Shown here: one piece after another, positions 26,094 to 33,682 of the stretch | Layout of the letters: each line of letters begins with the position of its first letter | Position numbering within the stretch: the stretch's first letter is position 1 | Source of the DNA: Clostridia bacterium | Lineage (GTDB): Bacteria > Bacillota > Clostridia > Oscillospirales > CAG-272 | DNA length: 64,000 nt | Reading direction: 5' to 3' | NCBI GenBank assembly: GCA_017387685.1 | Contig: JAFOEU010000002.1 | Location: 85,974 to 149,973, forward strand | Notes under the pieces: model-generated | Seen by the model: only the letters and a program-made list of their open reading frames with translations | Database searches by the model: none | What the model was told of the DNA's origin: nothing | Made by a program: the position numbers and the translations under genes

Positions 26094-27590
26094 TTAACCG
26101 AGAGTTTCGATGATCTTGCCGAGTGATCTGGACCAAAGCTTACCGTTGGTAGCATAGTAGCTGCTCCAAGAGGTGCTTCCGGTTTCCTGAGCTGCCTGAC
26201 GGAATGCCGCGAAGCAGTTGAGCTGGTCTGCGAAGAGACGACCGGGATCGAATACGAGAGTATCGTGGAGAAGGTCGAACATCTGCGCGTTCTCAAGAGT
26301 ATCGAGGTAACGGTACTGGAATGCTTCCTGATACATAACAGGAGTCAGGTAGCGGTAGCCGTAGGAGGAAAGACACTCAAGAACAGCTGCGGACATAGAG
26401 GGATCGGGTGCATTGACGGGGATGGAGAAGAGGCTGAGCCAATAGCTTGTAATGGTGTAGTACTCTTCCTGATCCTTGTCGTAAAGCGGGAAGGGAAGAA
26501 CTGCAAAGTCGAAGCTTACCTCCTGAAGGGAGTTCTGAACGTCAGAAACGCCACCGCAGTGGAAGAGAACGTTGCCGGATGTGAATCCGTTTGCACCGTT
26601 GATAGCGAGGATCTCAACGTCCGAGTTATCAAAGAGGAAGCTACGGCAGGTCTGGAACCAAGCCTCGAGGCGGTCGCCGGTGAGCTCGTCGGACATAACA
26701 AGCTTGTTGTCAGCATCGTGCTCAACGAAGCGGAAGCCTGCGCCATAGAAAAGGCTGTCGTACTCAACGTTGTTGGGGAAGGTTACACTGTAAGCTGCGG
26801 AGCCATCGGGATTGATGCCCTGAATGGTACCGAGAGCAACCTCTGCGAACTTATCCATAGTCCATTCCATGTTGTTTACGAGCTCGTAAAGGTTAGGAAG
26901 CTGATGGGTTTCAGCAAGATCGAGGTTAGCGATAATGCAGTGAATGTTACGTACGAGTGTACCGGTAATATCACCGGTGGTGAAGTAAACGTTGTTGTTG
27001 ATATGGCAGGACTCCTGAATATCGGAGGGCCACCAGGGGCGCTCCCAGTCAAGATACTCGATCTCGGAGATATCATGGTAGAGTCCCTTCATAGCGCCGA
27101 TAGGAGCAGCGGGGGTGTACTGACCGACGAGGTCGAAAGCATCCTTGGTGCCTGCGGAAACGTTAGCTTCAACAGTGGTGATGAAGGAGTTACGGTTGCT
27201 CCAGTCACCGTTCTGCTTGGAGAGAACGATGTCGAGGCCGAGACGCTCTTCGGTTCTTACCTGACGGTCATAGATAGCGTCGTGGATCTTTTCGCCGTTG
27301 GTGGTGTCATCCTCGTTCCACTCCCACATTACCTGGTTGGACCAGGTGAAAATAACGAATTCCTCGTTATTGTAGTTGAGTTCGGGAAGTCTGTCGAGTT
27401 CGTAACCGTTTTCGTCAACGGGGTAGGTGGTTTCTGCGGGTTCGGTAGAGCCTGCTACGGGAGCTTCGGTGGATGCATTCTCGCCTGCGGTGGTTGTTTC
27501 AGGGTCAACGGGAGTGTTGGCGCAAGAAGCAAAGCAGAGCGCGAGCATCAGAAGTGCCATAATGCCGGCAAAGATGCGGATCTTTTTCAT
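26094..27590 (-). CDS. Solute-binding-like lipoprotein, paralog 5
   Basis: 498 residues, on the opposite strand to paralogs 1-4. Lipobox FASC, Cys23, followed by a Thr/Ala/Pro linker. It is more distant: FVIFTWSNQVMWEW replaces the first strand block, and DIQESCHINNNVYFTTGDITGTLV replaces TTEC..LYFCTGDI, but PWWP, ERLGLDI and the C-terminal ECLSSYGYRYLTPVMYQEAFQYR block keep the order. AAAGGAA lies before the ATG. Own promoter and terminator. Confidence 0.78.
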   Translation of the reverse strand: MKKIRIFAGIMALLMLALCFASCANTPVDPETTTAGENASTEAPVAGSTEPAETTYPVDENGYELDRLPELNYNNEEFVIFTWSNQVMWEWNEDDTTNGEKIHDAIYDRQVRTEERLGLDIVLSKQNGDWSNRNSFITTVEANVSAGTKDAFDLVGQYTPAAPIGAMKGLYHDISEIEYLDWERPWWPSDIQESCHINNNVYFTTGDITGTLVRNIHCIIANLDLAETHQLPNLYELVNNMEWTMDKFAEVALGTIQGINPDGSAAYSVTFPNNVEYDSLFYGAGFRFVEHDADNKLVMSDELTGDRLEAWFQTCRSFLFDNSDVEILAINGANGFTSGNVLFHCGGVSDVQNSLQEVSFDFAVLPFPLYDKDQEEYYTITSYWLSLFSIPVNAPDPSMSAAVLECLSSYGYRYLTPVMYQEAFQYRYLDTLENAQMFDLLHDTLVFDPGRLFADQLNCFAAFRQAAQETGSTSWSSYYATNGKLWSRSLGKIIETLG

Positions 27591-27624
27591 TGTATAGATT
27601 CCTTTCTAAAATATAGTTAACATT

Positions 27625-27653
27625 ATGATATCATTTTTTTACCCCGCTGTCAA
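27625..27653 (-). promoter_or_regulatory. Promoter of paralog 5, -35 box inside an inverted repeat
   Basis: Minus-strand TTGACA (27648-27653) and TATCAT (27625-27630), 17-base spacer. The -35 box is part of ACCCCGCTGTCAA (27641-27653), which is nearly repeated in inverted form as TTGACAACGGGGT at 27680-27692. Confidence 0.7.
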
Positions 27654-27692
27654 GAGATTTTGCAAAAATATGCAAAAAATTGACAACGGGGT
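27641..27692. repeat. Inverted repeat with TTGACA in both arms
   Basis: Two 13-base arms (one mismatch) are separated by 26 bases. Each arm reads TTGACA outward, the left one serving as the -35 of paralog 5. The site lies between the mutase stop and paralog 5 start. An operator or a weak attenuator are both possible. Confidence 0.45.
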
Positions 27693-27702
27693 GTTATTTT
27701 AT

Positions 27703-29397
27703 TTATATTTTAGGTTCAAAGGCAGTCTTGAGTGCTTTGTATTTTTCTTCAGCACTTGCCTTGTCGGGTGCGCAAACGCAGTAGTAGAACTTACACTTCG
27801 GCTCTGTTCCGCTGGGACGAACGGCAACCCAACAGCCGTCCTCGAAGATGAAACGGAGAACGTCGGATGCGGGGAAGCCTGCGGCTTTCGTCTCGTCGGA
27901 GAGGTAGTCTTCAACTTTTATGACCTTCACGCCTCCGACCTCTGCGGGAGCGTTTTCACGCAGACCTGCGGTGAGTGCCGCGATCTTCGCCTTGCCGTCG
28001 AGTCCGGGGAAGTAGAAGTTCGATTGCGAATCAAGGAAATAGCCGTACTTTTCGTGAATAGCGGCGAGGACGTCGATAAGGGTCAAGCCGTAATTCTTGT
28101 AGTAAGCCGCCGCCTCGCAGAGCATCATAGAAGCCTGAACGCCGTCCTTGTCGCGAACGAAATCAGAGATCAGACAGCCGTAGCTTTCCTCATAGCCGAA
28201 AACAAAGCCGTAATTGCCCTCGGCACGGTGGCGCGCGATCTTCTCTCCAATGAACTTGAAGCCCGTGAGGGTCTTTTCGACCTTAACTCCGTATCTGTCG
28301 CAGATGCGGTCGCCGAGATCGGAGGTTACGATGGTGGTCACCATATAAGCGTCGGTGGGGAGGGAAGAGTCATCGGTACGGCGCGAAAGTATATATTCAA
28401 GGAGCACAGCCGCAGATTGGTTACCCGTCATAAGCACCATTTCGCCGTCTTTATTAAGAGCGGCAACGCCGAGACGGTCGCAGTCGGGGTCTGTGGTGAT
28501 AACGATATCAGCTGCGGTTTCCTTCGCAATACGAAGAGCCTCGGTGTAAGCCTTAGGCGACTCGGGATTGGGAGATTCAGTTCCCGAAAAATCGGGATCG
28601 GGATCACACTGCGAAAGGACGGGGATCACCTCATAACCGCAATCGGCAAGCACGCGGCGAACGGGCACGTTACCCGTACCGTGCTGAGGCGAATAAACGA
28701 CCTTCAGTTTTGCAGCACTCTCTCTGTCACGCGAGATCGAGATATTTTCAACGCGCATAGCGTATTCGTCATCGATCGACGGATCGAGCATAACGATCCT
28801 ATCGCCCGCTTCCTCGAGGGTGAGGCAAGGAACGGCAAGCTCATCCTTAACTTCTTTTACAAGCGCGATAACCTTCTCGCTTTCTTCAAGCGAAAGCTGA
28901 CAGCCTTCTGCGTCGTAGATTTTGTATCCGTTATATTCGGGCGGATTGTGCGAAGCCGTGATCATAACCCCTCCCGCCGCGCGCATCTTGCGAACGGAGA
29001 AGGAAAGCATAGGCGTGGGACGAAGCGAATCGAAGATATAAGCGCGAACACCCGCGGCGGCAAAAACACCCGCGGTCGCAAGCGCAAATTCACGCGAATA
29101 GCGGCGGTTATCGTGCGAGATAACAACGCCCTTTTCTGCGGCATCAGCACCAAGGCTCTTGATATATTCTGCAAAACCGAGGCTGACGCGCATAACGGTG
29201 TAGATGTTCATTCTTCCGATACCCGCGCCGAGAATACCGCGCATACCGCCCGTGCCGAATTCCAGCTCGGCGGCAAAACGCTCGGCAATAGCCTTTTTGT
29301 CATCCTTTATAGAAATCAACTCTGCCTTGATGTCGGGCGCAATACCCTCAAATCCAAGCCAGCGATCAAAGTCAGTCATATACTTTTCGGTAGACAT
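27703..29397 (-). CDS. pgcA: Phospho-sugar mutase (phosphoglucomutase/phosphomannomutase type)
   Basis: 564 residues from the ATG at 29397, chosen because GAGGAG lies just upstream; an ATG at 29415 would overlap that site. The phosphoserine loop is TASHNPPEYNGYK, the metal-binding loop is DPDCDRLG, the sugar-binding loop has GYEESYG and the phosphate-binding loop VRPSGTEPK. This is the long alpha-phosphoglucomutase form of Bacillota (PgcA), which converts glucose 6-phosphate and glucose 1-phosphate for glycogen, lipoteichoic acid and UDP-glucose synthesis. Own promoter. Confidence 0.92.
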   Translation of the reverse strand: MSTEKYMTDFDRWLGFEGIAPDIKAELISIKDDKKAIAERFAAELEFGTGGMRGILGAGIGRMNIYTVMRVSLGFAEYIKSLGADAAEKGVVISHDNRRYSREFALATAGVFAAAGVRAYIFDSLRPTPMLSFSVRKMRAAGGVMITASHNPPEYNGYKIYDAEGCQLSLEESEKVIALVKEVKDELAVPCLTLEEAGDRIVMLDPSIDDEYAMRVENISISRDRESAAKLKVVYSPQHGTGNVPVRRVLADCGYEVIPVLSQCDPDPDFSGTESPNPESPKAYTEALRIAKETAADIVITTDPDCDRLGVAALNKDGEMVLMTGNQSAAVLLEYILSRRTDDSSLPTDAYMVTTIVTSDLGDRICDRYGVKVEKTLTGFKFIGEKIARHRAEGNYGFVFGYEESYGCLISDFVRDKDGVQASMMLCEAAAYYKNYGLTLIDVLAAIHEKYGYFLDSQSNFYFPGLDGKAKIAALTAGLRENAPAEVGGVKVIKVEDYLSDETKAAGFPASDVLRFIFEDGCWVAVRPSGTEPKCKFYYCVCAPDKASAEEKYKALKTAFEPKI

Positions 29398-29430
29398 TAA
29401 AATCTCCTCTTTCAAAAATAATACCGTATT

Positions 29431-29459
29431 ATTATACTATATTTGCGTGCATTTTTCAA
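29431..29459 (-). promoter_or_regulatory. Promoter of the phospho-sugar mutase gene
   Basis: Minus-strand TTGAAA (29454-29459) and TATAAT (29431-29436), 17-base spacer. Confidence 0.75.
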
Positions 29460-29540
29460 GTCCTGACAAGTAAAAAAGCAGAGTTTTCATCGCGGAAAGG
29501 GACAAAAGGAGAGAAATTTTGATAAAAACTGGAACTTGTA

Positions 29541-29569
29541 TTGACTTTTAATAAAATATGGTGTATAAT
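29541..29569 (+). promoter_or_regulatory. Promoter of the 29.6-kb structured RNA
   Basis: TTGACT (29541-29546) and TATAAT (29564-29569), 17-base spacer. The expected start, six or seven bases downstream, coincides with the first base of the RNA's closing stem at 29576. Confidence 0.85.
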
Positions 29570-29575
29570 GAAGAA

Positions 29576-29800
29576 GCCAAACTAACTTAATAAACGTGAA
29601 CGAATGGGTGTACTATCTTTATTTATGGGGATAGGTAGACTCTTTTTTGGGTATACTTTCATTTGTCGATGAATTTGATAAAATGCAAATTCCTCTTACG
29701 GCAAATGAATGTATACTGCACTCATAATTCACGTAAAGTTAGTTTGGCGACTATCGGAGTTTGCGTTTTTGTGCGTCTGCTTCGGTAGGCGCACTTTTTA
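29576..29800 (+). ncRNA. Structured non-coding RNA of about 225 nt, class not certain
   Basis: No plausible gene lies here, but strong long-range pairing does. A 13-bp perfect closing stem joins 29576-29588 to 29736-29748; ACGTGAA/TTCACGT and a 9-bp helix with two G-U pairs (about 29604-29612 with 29717-29725) continue it. Inside are a small hairpin CTATC/GATAG (29613-29634), a 14-of-15-bp stem 29651-29665 with 29702-29716, and an apical hairpin GAATTTG/CAAATTC. After the closing stem, CTATC at 29751-29755 could pair alternatively with GATAG, as in a pseudoknot. It ends in a perfect terminator. The size, architecture and Clostridia context fit the raiA-motif class best, with 6S RNA as another option; I cannot confirm either without a covariance search. 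No raiA gene follows. Confidence 0.75.
29771..29800 (+). terminator. Terminator of the structured RNA
   Basis: GTGCGTCTGC and GTAGGCGCAC pair around a TTCG tetraloop, followed by TTTTTATTTTAT. Confidence 0.9.
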
Positions 29801-29828
29801 TTTTATATTTTTTAAGGAGGTTATCGTT

Positions 29829-30443
29829 ATGTATGATAACATTGGTGGAAAAATCAAAGGTTTAGCGAAAGCAACTTTTTTTGTGGAAGCAATTAGTGCA
29901 ATAATTGTAGGTATCATTTGGATGTCAGAAACCGATGTGGATAATATCGGTGCTTGGTGTTTGATAATTTTTGGACCGTATATTGCTTGGAGTTCAAGTT
30001 GGGTTTTGTATGGTTTCGGGGAATTGATTGTAAGGTCGTGTGATACGAACCAAAAGGTAATTGATATTGCTAAACTTGTTTGCGAAAATAAAAAAACAAA
30101 TAACAATATTGATGCCAACATTGAAGTTATTGCGTACTGGATTAAAGATCAACCTTCCGTGTTTGATGAGAATGAAGAGCAAAAAACTCAAGGACAGCAA
30201 GTAGAGGAGAAAGAGAAAGCGCAACCGCAAGCTCAAAGTGCGCCTACAATAAAAACTATTGTTAAACCTGAAAAGTCCTTTAAGGAAAAATTAACATATT
30301 CACTGAAATATCAGACCGTTGATGGAATGATTAGTTACTTAAGTGAAATAGATGATATAAGAGTAAAAATGATTTTGAAAGGGCCGATAGAATTGGTTAG
30401 ATCAAAAATAATCGATTTGTTGAATTCATTACAAGACGAATAA
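29829..30443 (+). CDS. Two-helix membrane protein with cytoplasmic tail, unknown function
   Basis: 204 residues; ATG 29829 has a near-perfect AAGGAGG site. Two hydrophobic helices (about 15-32 and 42-60) are followed by a long soluble part with a Gln/Glu/Lys-rich stretch (about 115-140) and a C-terminal helical segment (SYLSEIDDIRVKMILKGPIEL). It is clearly AT-richer than its neighbours, with many AAA, ATT and GAT codons, which suggests recent acquisition or low expression. It lies 29 bases after the structured RNA's terminator and may be reached only by read-through. No family recognised. Confidence 0.75.
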   Translation: MYDNIGGKIKGLAKATFFVEAISAIIVGIIWMSETDVDNIGAWCLIIFGPYIAWSSSWVLYGFGELIVRSCDTNQKVIDIAKLVCENKKTNNNIDANIEVIAYWIKDQPSVFDENEEQKTQGQQVEEKEKAQPQAQSAPTIKTIVKPEKSFKEKLTYSLKYQTVDGMISYLSEIDDIRVKMILKGPIELVRSKIIDLLNSLQDE

Positions 30444-30475
30444 GGAAGCCTCCCTGTGCGGGAGGCTTCCTTAAT
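30442..30475. terminator. Terminator between convergent genes
   Basis: AAGGAAGCCTCCC pairs perfectly with GGGAGGCTTCCTT, loop TGTGC. It serves the membrane protein and, on the other strand, the kinase gene. Confidence 0.85.
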
Positions 30476-30507
30476 TTTGGAATCAAGATTTGTCATTTAA
30501 TCAGTAT

Positions 30508-31977
30508 TTATGTTTCAGAAAACAACGGCGCAAGCGTCTTATAAATCTTCTCAAAAGTACGGTATCCCTTTTCATAAGCGGCTACCGCCTCGGGGTTGGG
30601 CTTGTAGACGTTTGCGATCTTCACGCGGCTTGCGGCGTCCTCTACGTCGTTGCAAAGCCCGAGACCAACGAGGGCGCAATATGCCGTGCCGAGTGTTCCC
30701 GCGTGGCGGGTTGCGGCGGGGACTTCGATGGTTACGTTCAGCACGTCTGCGAGTATCTGCATCCAGATTCCGCTGCAAGAACCGCCGCCGATGGCGCGTA
30801 CCTTGTCGGGCAAGGGACGTCCAATGTTGGCGTTATATTCCGCGCCCATTCTGAGCTGATAGCAAACGCCCTCCATCACCGCGCGAGTCATATGACGGCG
30901 GTCGTGGATCGCGCCGAGACCGAGAAAATTACCTCTTGCATCTCTGCCGAAGAGTGGTGGACGCTCACCGTAAAACCACGGCGTCGCAAAAACTCCTTCC
31001 GAGCCCGCGGGGATTTCGGACAATTGCTGATCGAGCAGGGCATAAATACCGTCGCCGAGAGCCTTCTTTTCCTCGCCGTAAAAACGATCGATTGCCCAGT
31101 TGTAGGAAAGTCCGATCGCCTGCGAACCCATTATGTGAACATCTCTCTTATTATCAAATGGAGAGAAGTACAACTCTTTGAATTCGTGTGCAAGAGTGTA
31201 ACCGATCCACCCCGACGAGCCGAAATATATATGCACGCCGCCGACAGCGGCAGTACCCGCGCCCATGGCGATTGCATTTATATCGCTTGTGCCGCCGAAA
31301 ACTGGCACGCCTGCGGGCAGACCGAGTTCGTGGGAAGCCTCCTCTGTAACGTGTCCCACAAGACCGCACGAGGGCGCGACCTGCGGGAATTTTTCACGCG
31401 GGATATCCATAAAAGCCATCAGCTCGGCGTAAAAAGCATCAAGTTTGGGGTCGGTTGAATGCACGAAGTTGTTGCCCTCATCCACCGATGCCACGCCGGT
31501 CGCACGCCACTTGATATAGGAATTGACCTCGAAAACCGTGACGGCATTCTCAAATACGTCGGGGCGGTTTCGGCGAAGCCAAAAGAGCTTGGGCCAATAA
31601 TCTGCCGAGGTGAACGTACCTTCTCCGAACCGTTCGTTCAGAATCCGCGCCTCCTCCACGGAGCGCGAATCGAGCCAAATGATACTGCGATGAAGCACAC
31701 GTCCCGCCTCGTCAACGGGAATAATGCCCTTCCACATAGTATCGAGAGCCATTCCGATCACCGCATCGGGCGAAACTTTGCCCTTTTCGAGCACGGCGCG
31801 TGTGACGGAGCAAACGCCCTGCCAATAATCCGACGGCTCCTGCTCTGCGATACCGCCCTCTGCCGTATAGAGCGGATAAGAAACCGTAGCGGTAAAAGCA
31901 ACCTCGCCATCGGGCGTGACCAACGCGCCCTTGACACCGCTTGTACCGAGATCGTATGCCAAAACGTATTTTTTCAT
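30508..31977 (-). CDS. FGGY-family carbohydrate kinase (xylulokinase-like)
   Basis: 489 residues from ATG 31977, which has GAGGG upstream; an ATG at 31998 is less well placed. The ATP-binding start YDLGTSGVKGAL, IIWLDSRS, and the C-terminal block RAIGGGSCSGIWMQILADVL belong to the FGGY_N/FGGY_C fold. The sugar cannot be fixed by eye; xylulose, gluconate or a related pentose or hexonate are candidates. Transcribed alone from its own promoter, upstream of a minus-strand oxidoreductase that may act on related sugars. Confidence 0.88.
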   Translation of the reverse strand: MKKYVLAYDLGTSGVKGALVTPDGEVAFTATVSYPLYTAEGGIAEQEPSDYWQGVCSVTRAVLEKGKVSPDAVIGMALDTMWKGIIPVDEAGRVLHRSIIWLDSRSVEEARILNERFGEGTFTSADYWPKLFWLRRNRPDVFENAVTVFEVNSYIKWRATGVASVDEGNNFVHSTDPKLDAFYAELMAFMDIPREKFPQVAPSCGLVGHVTEEASHELGLPAGVPVFGGTSDINAIAMGAGTAAVGGVHIYFGSSGWIGYTLAHEFKELYFSPFDNKRDVHIMGSQAIGLSYNWAIDRFYGEEKKALGDGIYALLDQQLSEIPAGSEGVFATPWFYGERPPLFGRDARGNFLGLGAIHDRRHMTRAVMEGVCYQLRMGAEYNANIGRPLPDKVRAIGGGSCSGIWMQILADVLNVTIEVPAATRHAGTLGTAYCALVGLGLCNDVEDAASRVKIANVYKPNPEAVAAYEKGYRTFEKIYKTLAPLFSET

Positions 31978-32027
31978 ACAGATATCCCTCGCATTCATAA
32001 AAATTGAAGCATAAGTCTTTCGGGTTC

Positions 32028-32056
32028 ATTATAGCACACTATGGGGAAAATGTCAA
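32028..32056 (-). promoter_or_regulatory. Promoter of the FGGY kinase gene
   Basis: Minus-strand TTGACA (32051-32056) and TATAAT (32028-32033), 17-base spacer. Confidence 0.85.
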
Positions 32057-32078
32057 CGCGATAAAGCAAAATACAAAT

Positions 32079-32105
32079 AAAAAGGAGCAGTATTTGCCCC
32101 TTTTT
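32079..32105 (-). terminator. Terminator of the Gfo/Idh/MocA gene
   Basis: On the minus strand AAAAAGGGGCA pairs with TGCTCCTTTTT (one mismatch), with the T-run as the end. Confidence 0.6.
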
Positions 32106-32116
32106 ATCCGAATCGA

Positions 32117-33391
32117 TTAATCCTTGAATTCGTTGATATATTCCTCAATCGTCACAACGCTGCCCTCGTGTCTTGATCTTTCAGCCGCGAAGGTGACGAG
32201 GTGGTTTTCGATGGAGGTGGTGATCTCGGTCACGGAGTTGCCCGTGTACGTGCCGCAGAGATATTGGCAGAAGGAACGCATAATTCCTCTGTCGCCGCCG
32301 CCGTGACCGCCGGTGATCTCCTCGTCCGCAACCGCATCCGAAACGGGTATTTCGCTCTTCTTTCCGGTCTCGAATTCGTAAAGCGTTACCGTCTTGTCAG
32401 CCATACCTGCATAAATTTCGCCCTTAGTGCCCATAATGTGGATCTTTCTGCCGCCCTTGTTGAAGGCACTCATAGTAAAGGAAACGGTCGCGCCGCTTTC
32501 GTATTCAAGGTTTACTACCTGATGGTCGACAACGTCGTTGTCGCAACCGAATACACAGCGTCCGTAGTTGGTTTCGGTAAGAACGCGGCGAACGTCCTCT
32601 TCGGTGGGATTGTGCTTTTTGGATGCTCTGCCAATGTAAGAGGACTTTTCGGAGGCGTAGATCTTTACCGCGTTATAGGGACAGCTCTCGCCTACGGGAC
32701 AGCCCATATAGCAGAACTCGGGCGCGCCCTCGGGCTTGTTCGCCGCGCAGAAATAGGTAAGCGAGCCGAAGCTGTGAACGCGAGTACACTTCTCACCGAG
32801 AAGCCATTGAAGAATGTCGATATCGTGACAGCTCTTGGCAAGGAGCATAGGAGTGCTGTCGGCTTCCTTGTGCCAGTTGCCTCGGACGTAGCTGTGGCTC
32901 TGATGGATGTTTCCGACACCTTCCTGATGAACGATATTCATTATTTTACCGATCTTGCCGTCGTCGATGATCTTCTTGAGCGTGCGGAAGAAGGGAGTGA
33001 AGCGGAGCACGTGGCAGACGATAACGTGAACGCCCTTTTTGTTAGCCGCGTCCGCGATCTTGTAGCACTCCTCGGGAGTGGGAGCAGCGGGCTTCTCAAG
33101 CAGAAGGTGATATCCGAGCTCGATAGCCTTCATAGCGGGCTCGAAGTGCATCTGATCCTGCGTTGCGATAATAGCCGCATCGGCAAACTTCGGCAGAGCA
33201 AGAATATCCTCCCAGTTTTCAAAGCAAGCGGAATCGTCGAGCTGACATTTTTCCTTAACGTAATTTCTTCTCACGGGATCGGGATCGGCAATTCCGACGA
33301 GCTCGAATTCGGGACAAGCGTCAAAGCCGTGCTTTGCATAAGTAGTGCCTCTGCTGCCGAGACCAATGACGATAACCTTAAGTTTCTTCAT
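32117..33391 (-). CDS. Gfo/Idh/MocA-family oxidoreductase
   Basis: 424 residues from ATG 33391, with AGAGG upstream; the upstream ATG at 33460 lies in the promoter. N-terminal NAD-binding motif VIGLGSRGTTYA, then the family's EKPAAPTPEE motif with the conserved lysine, and a helical C-terminal domain. A cysteine-rich insert (CYMGCPVGESC.YNAVKIY) near residue 220 is a distinctive addition found in a subset of these enzymes and may bind metal. It probably oxidises or reduces a sugar or inositol derivative. Own promoter; no operon partner. Confidence 0.88.
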   Translation of the reverse strand: MKKLKVIVIGLGSRGTTYAKHGFDACPEFELVGIADPDPVRRNYVKEKCQLDDSACFENWEDILALPKFADAAIIATQDQMHFEPAMKAIELGYHLLLEKPAAPTPEECYKIADAANKKGVHVIVCHVLRFTPFFRTLKKIIDDGKIGKIMNIVHQEGVGNIHQSHSYVRGNWHKEADSTPMLLAKSCHDIDILQWLLGEKCTRVHSFGSLTYFCAANKPEGAPEFCYMGCPVGESCPYNAVKIYASEKSSYIGRASKKHNPTEEDVRRVLTETNYGRCVFGCDNDVVDHQVVNLEYESGATVSFTMSAFNKGGRKIHIMGTKGEIYAGMADKTVTLYEFETGKKSEIPVSDAVADEEITGGHGGGDRGIMRSFCQYLCGTYTGNSVTEITTSIENHLVTFAAERSRHEGSVVTIEEYINEFKD

Positions 33392-33431
33392 TTTTATACC
33401 TCTTGTGAAATTGATAGACAAATGTTGCTTA

Positions 33432-33460
33432 ATTATACCATATAATTTTGAGAATTGCAA
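33432..33460 (-). promoter_or_regulatory. Promoter of the Gfo/Idh/MocA gene
   Basis: Minus-strand TTGCAA (33455-33460) and TATAAT (33432-33437), 17-base spacer. Confidence 0.7.
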
Positions 33461-33607
33461 GGGATATTGGAAAAAAAGTGCTATAAATTAATAATGATAA
33501 ATCCAAATTGTTATGGTGATCCGATTCCCGACGTAAAAGTGCTGTATATTAGGCATCGTCTTGCCGAAGAAATCTGATTGAATTTACTGTAGATATATTT
33601 TTCGGGA

Positions 33608-33636
33608 TTGAAAAATGATAGATAATGTGATATAAT
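33608..33636 (+). promoter_or_regulatory. Promoter of pepT
   Basis: TTGAAA (33608-33613) and TATAAT (33631-33636), 17-base spacer. Confidence 0.75.
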
Positions 33637-33682
33637 TATAAAAAATACGTCTATTGATTCACAAATCAAAAACGGAGGAACT

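Noticed and set aside
29709-29828. Upstream extension of the membrane protein from an ATG at 29709
   Set aside because: It would run through the 3' half of the structured RNA and its terminator, while ATG 29829 has a nearly ideal ribosome site.
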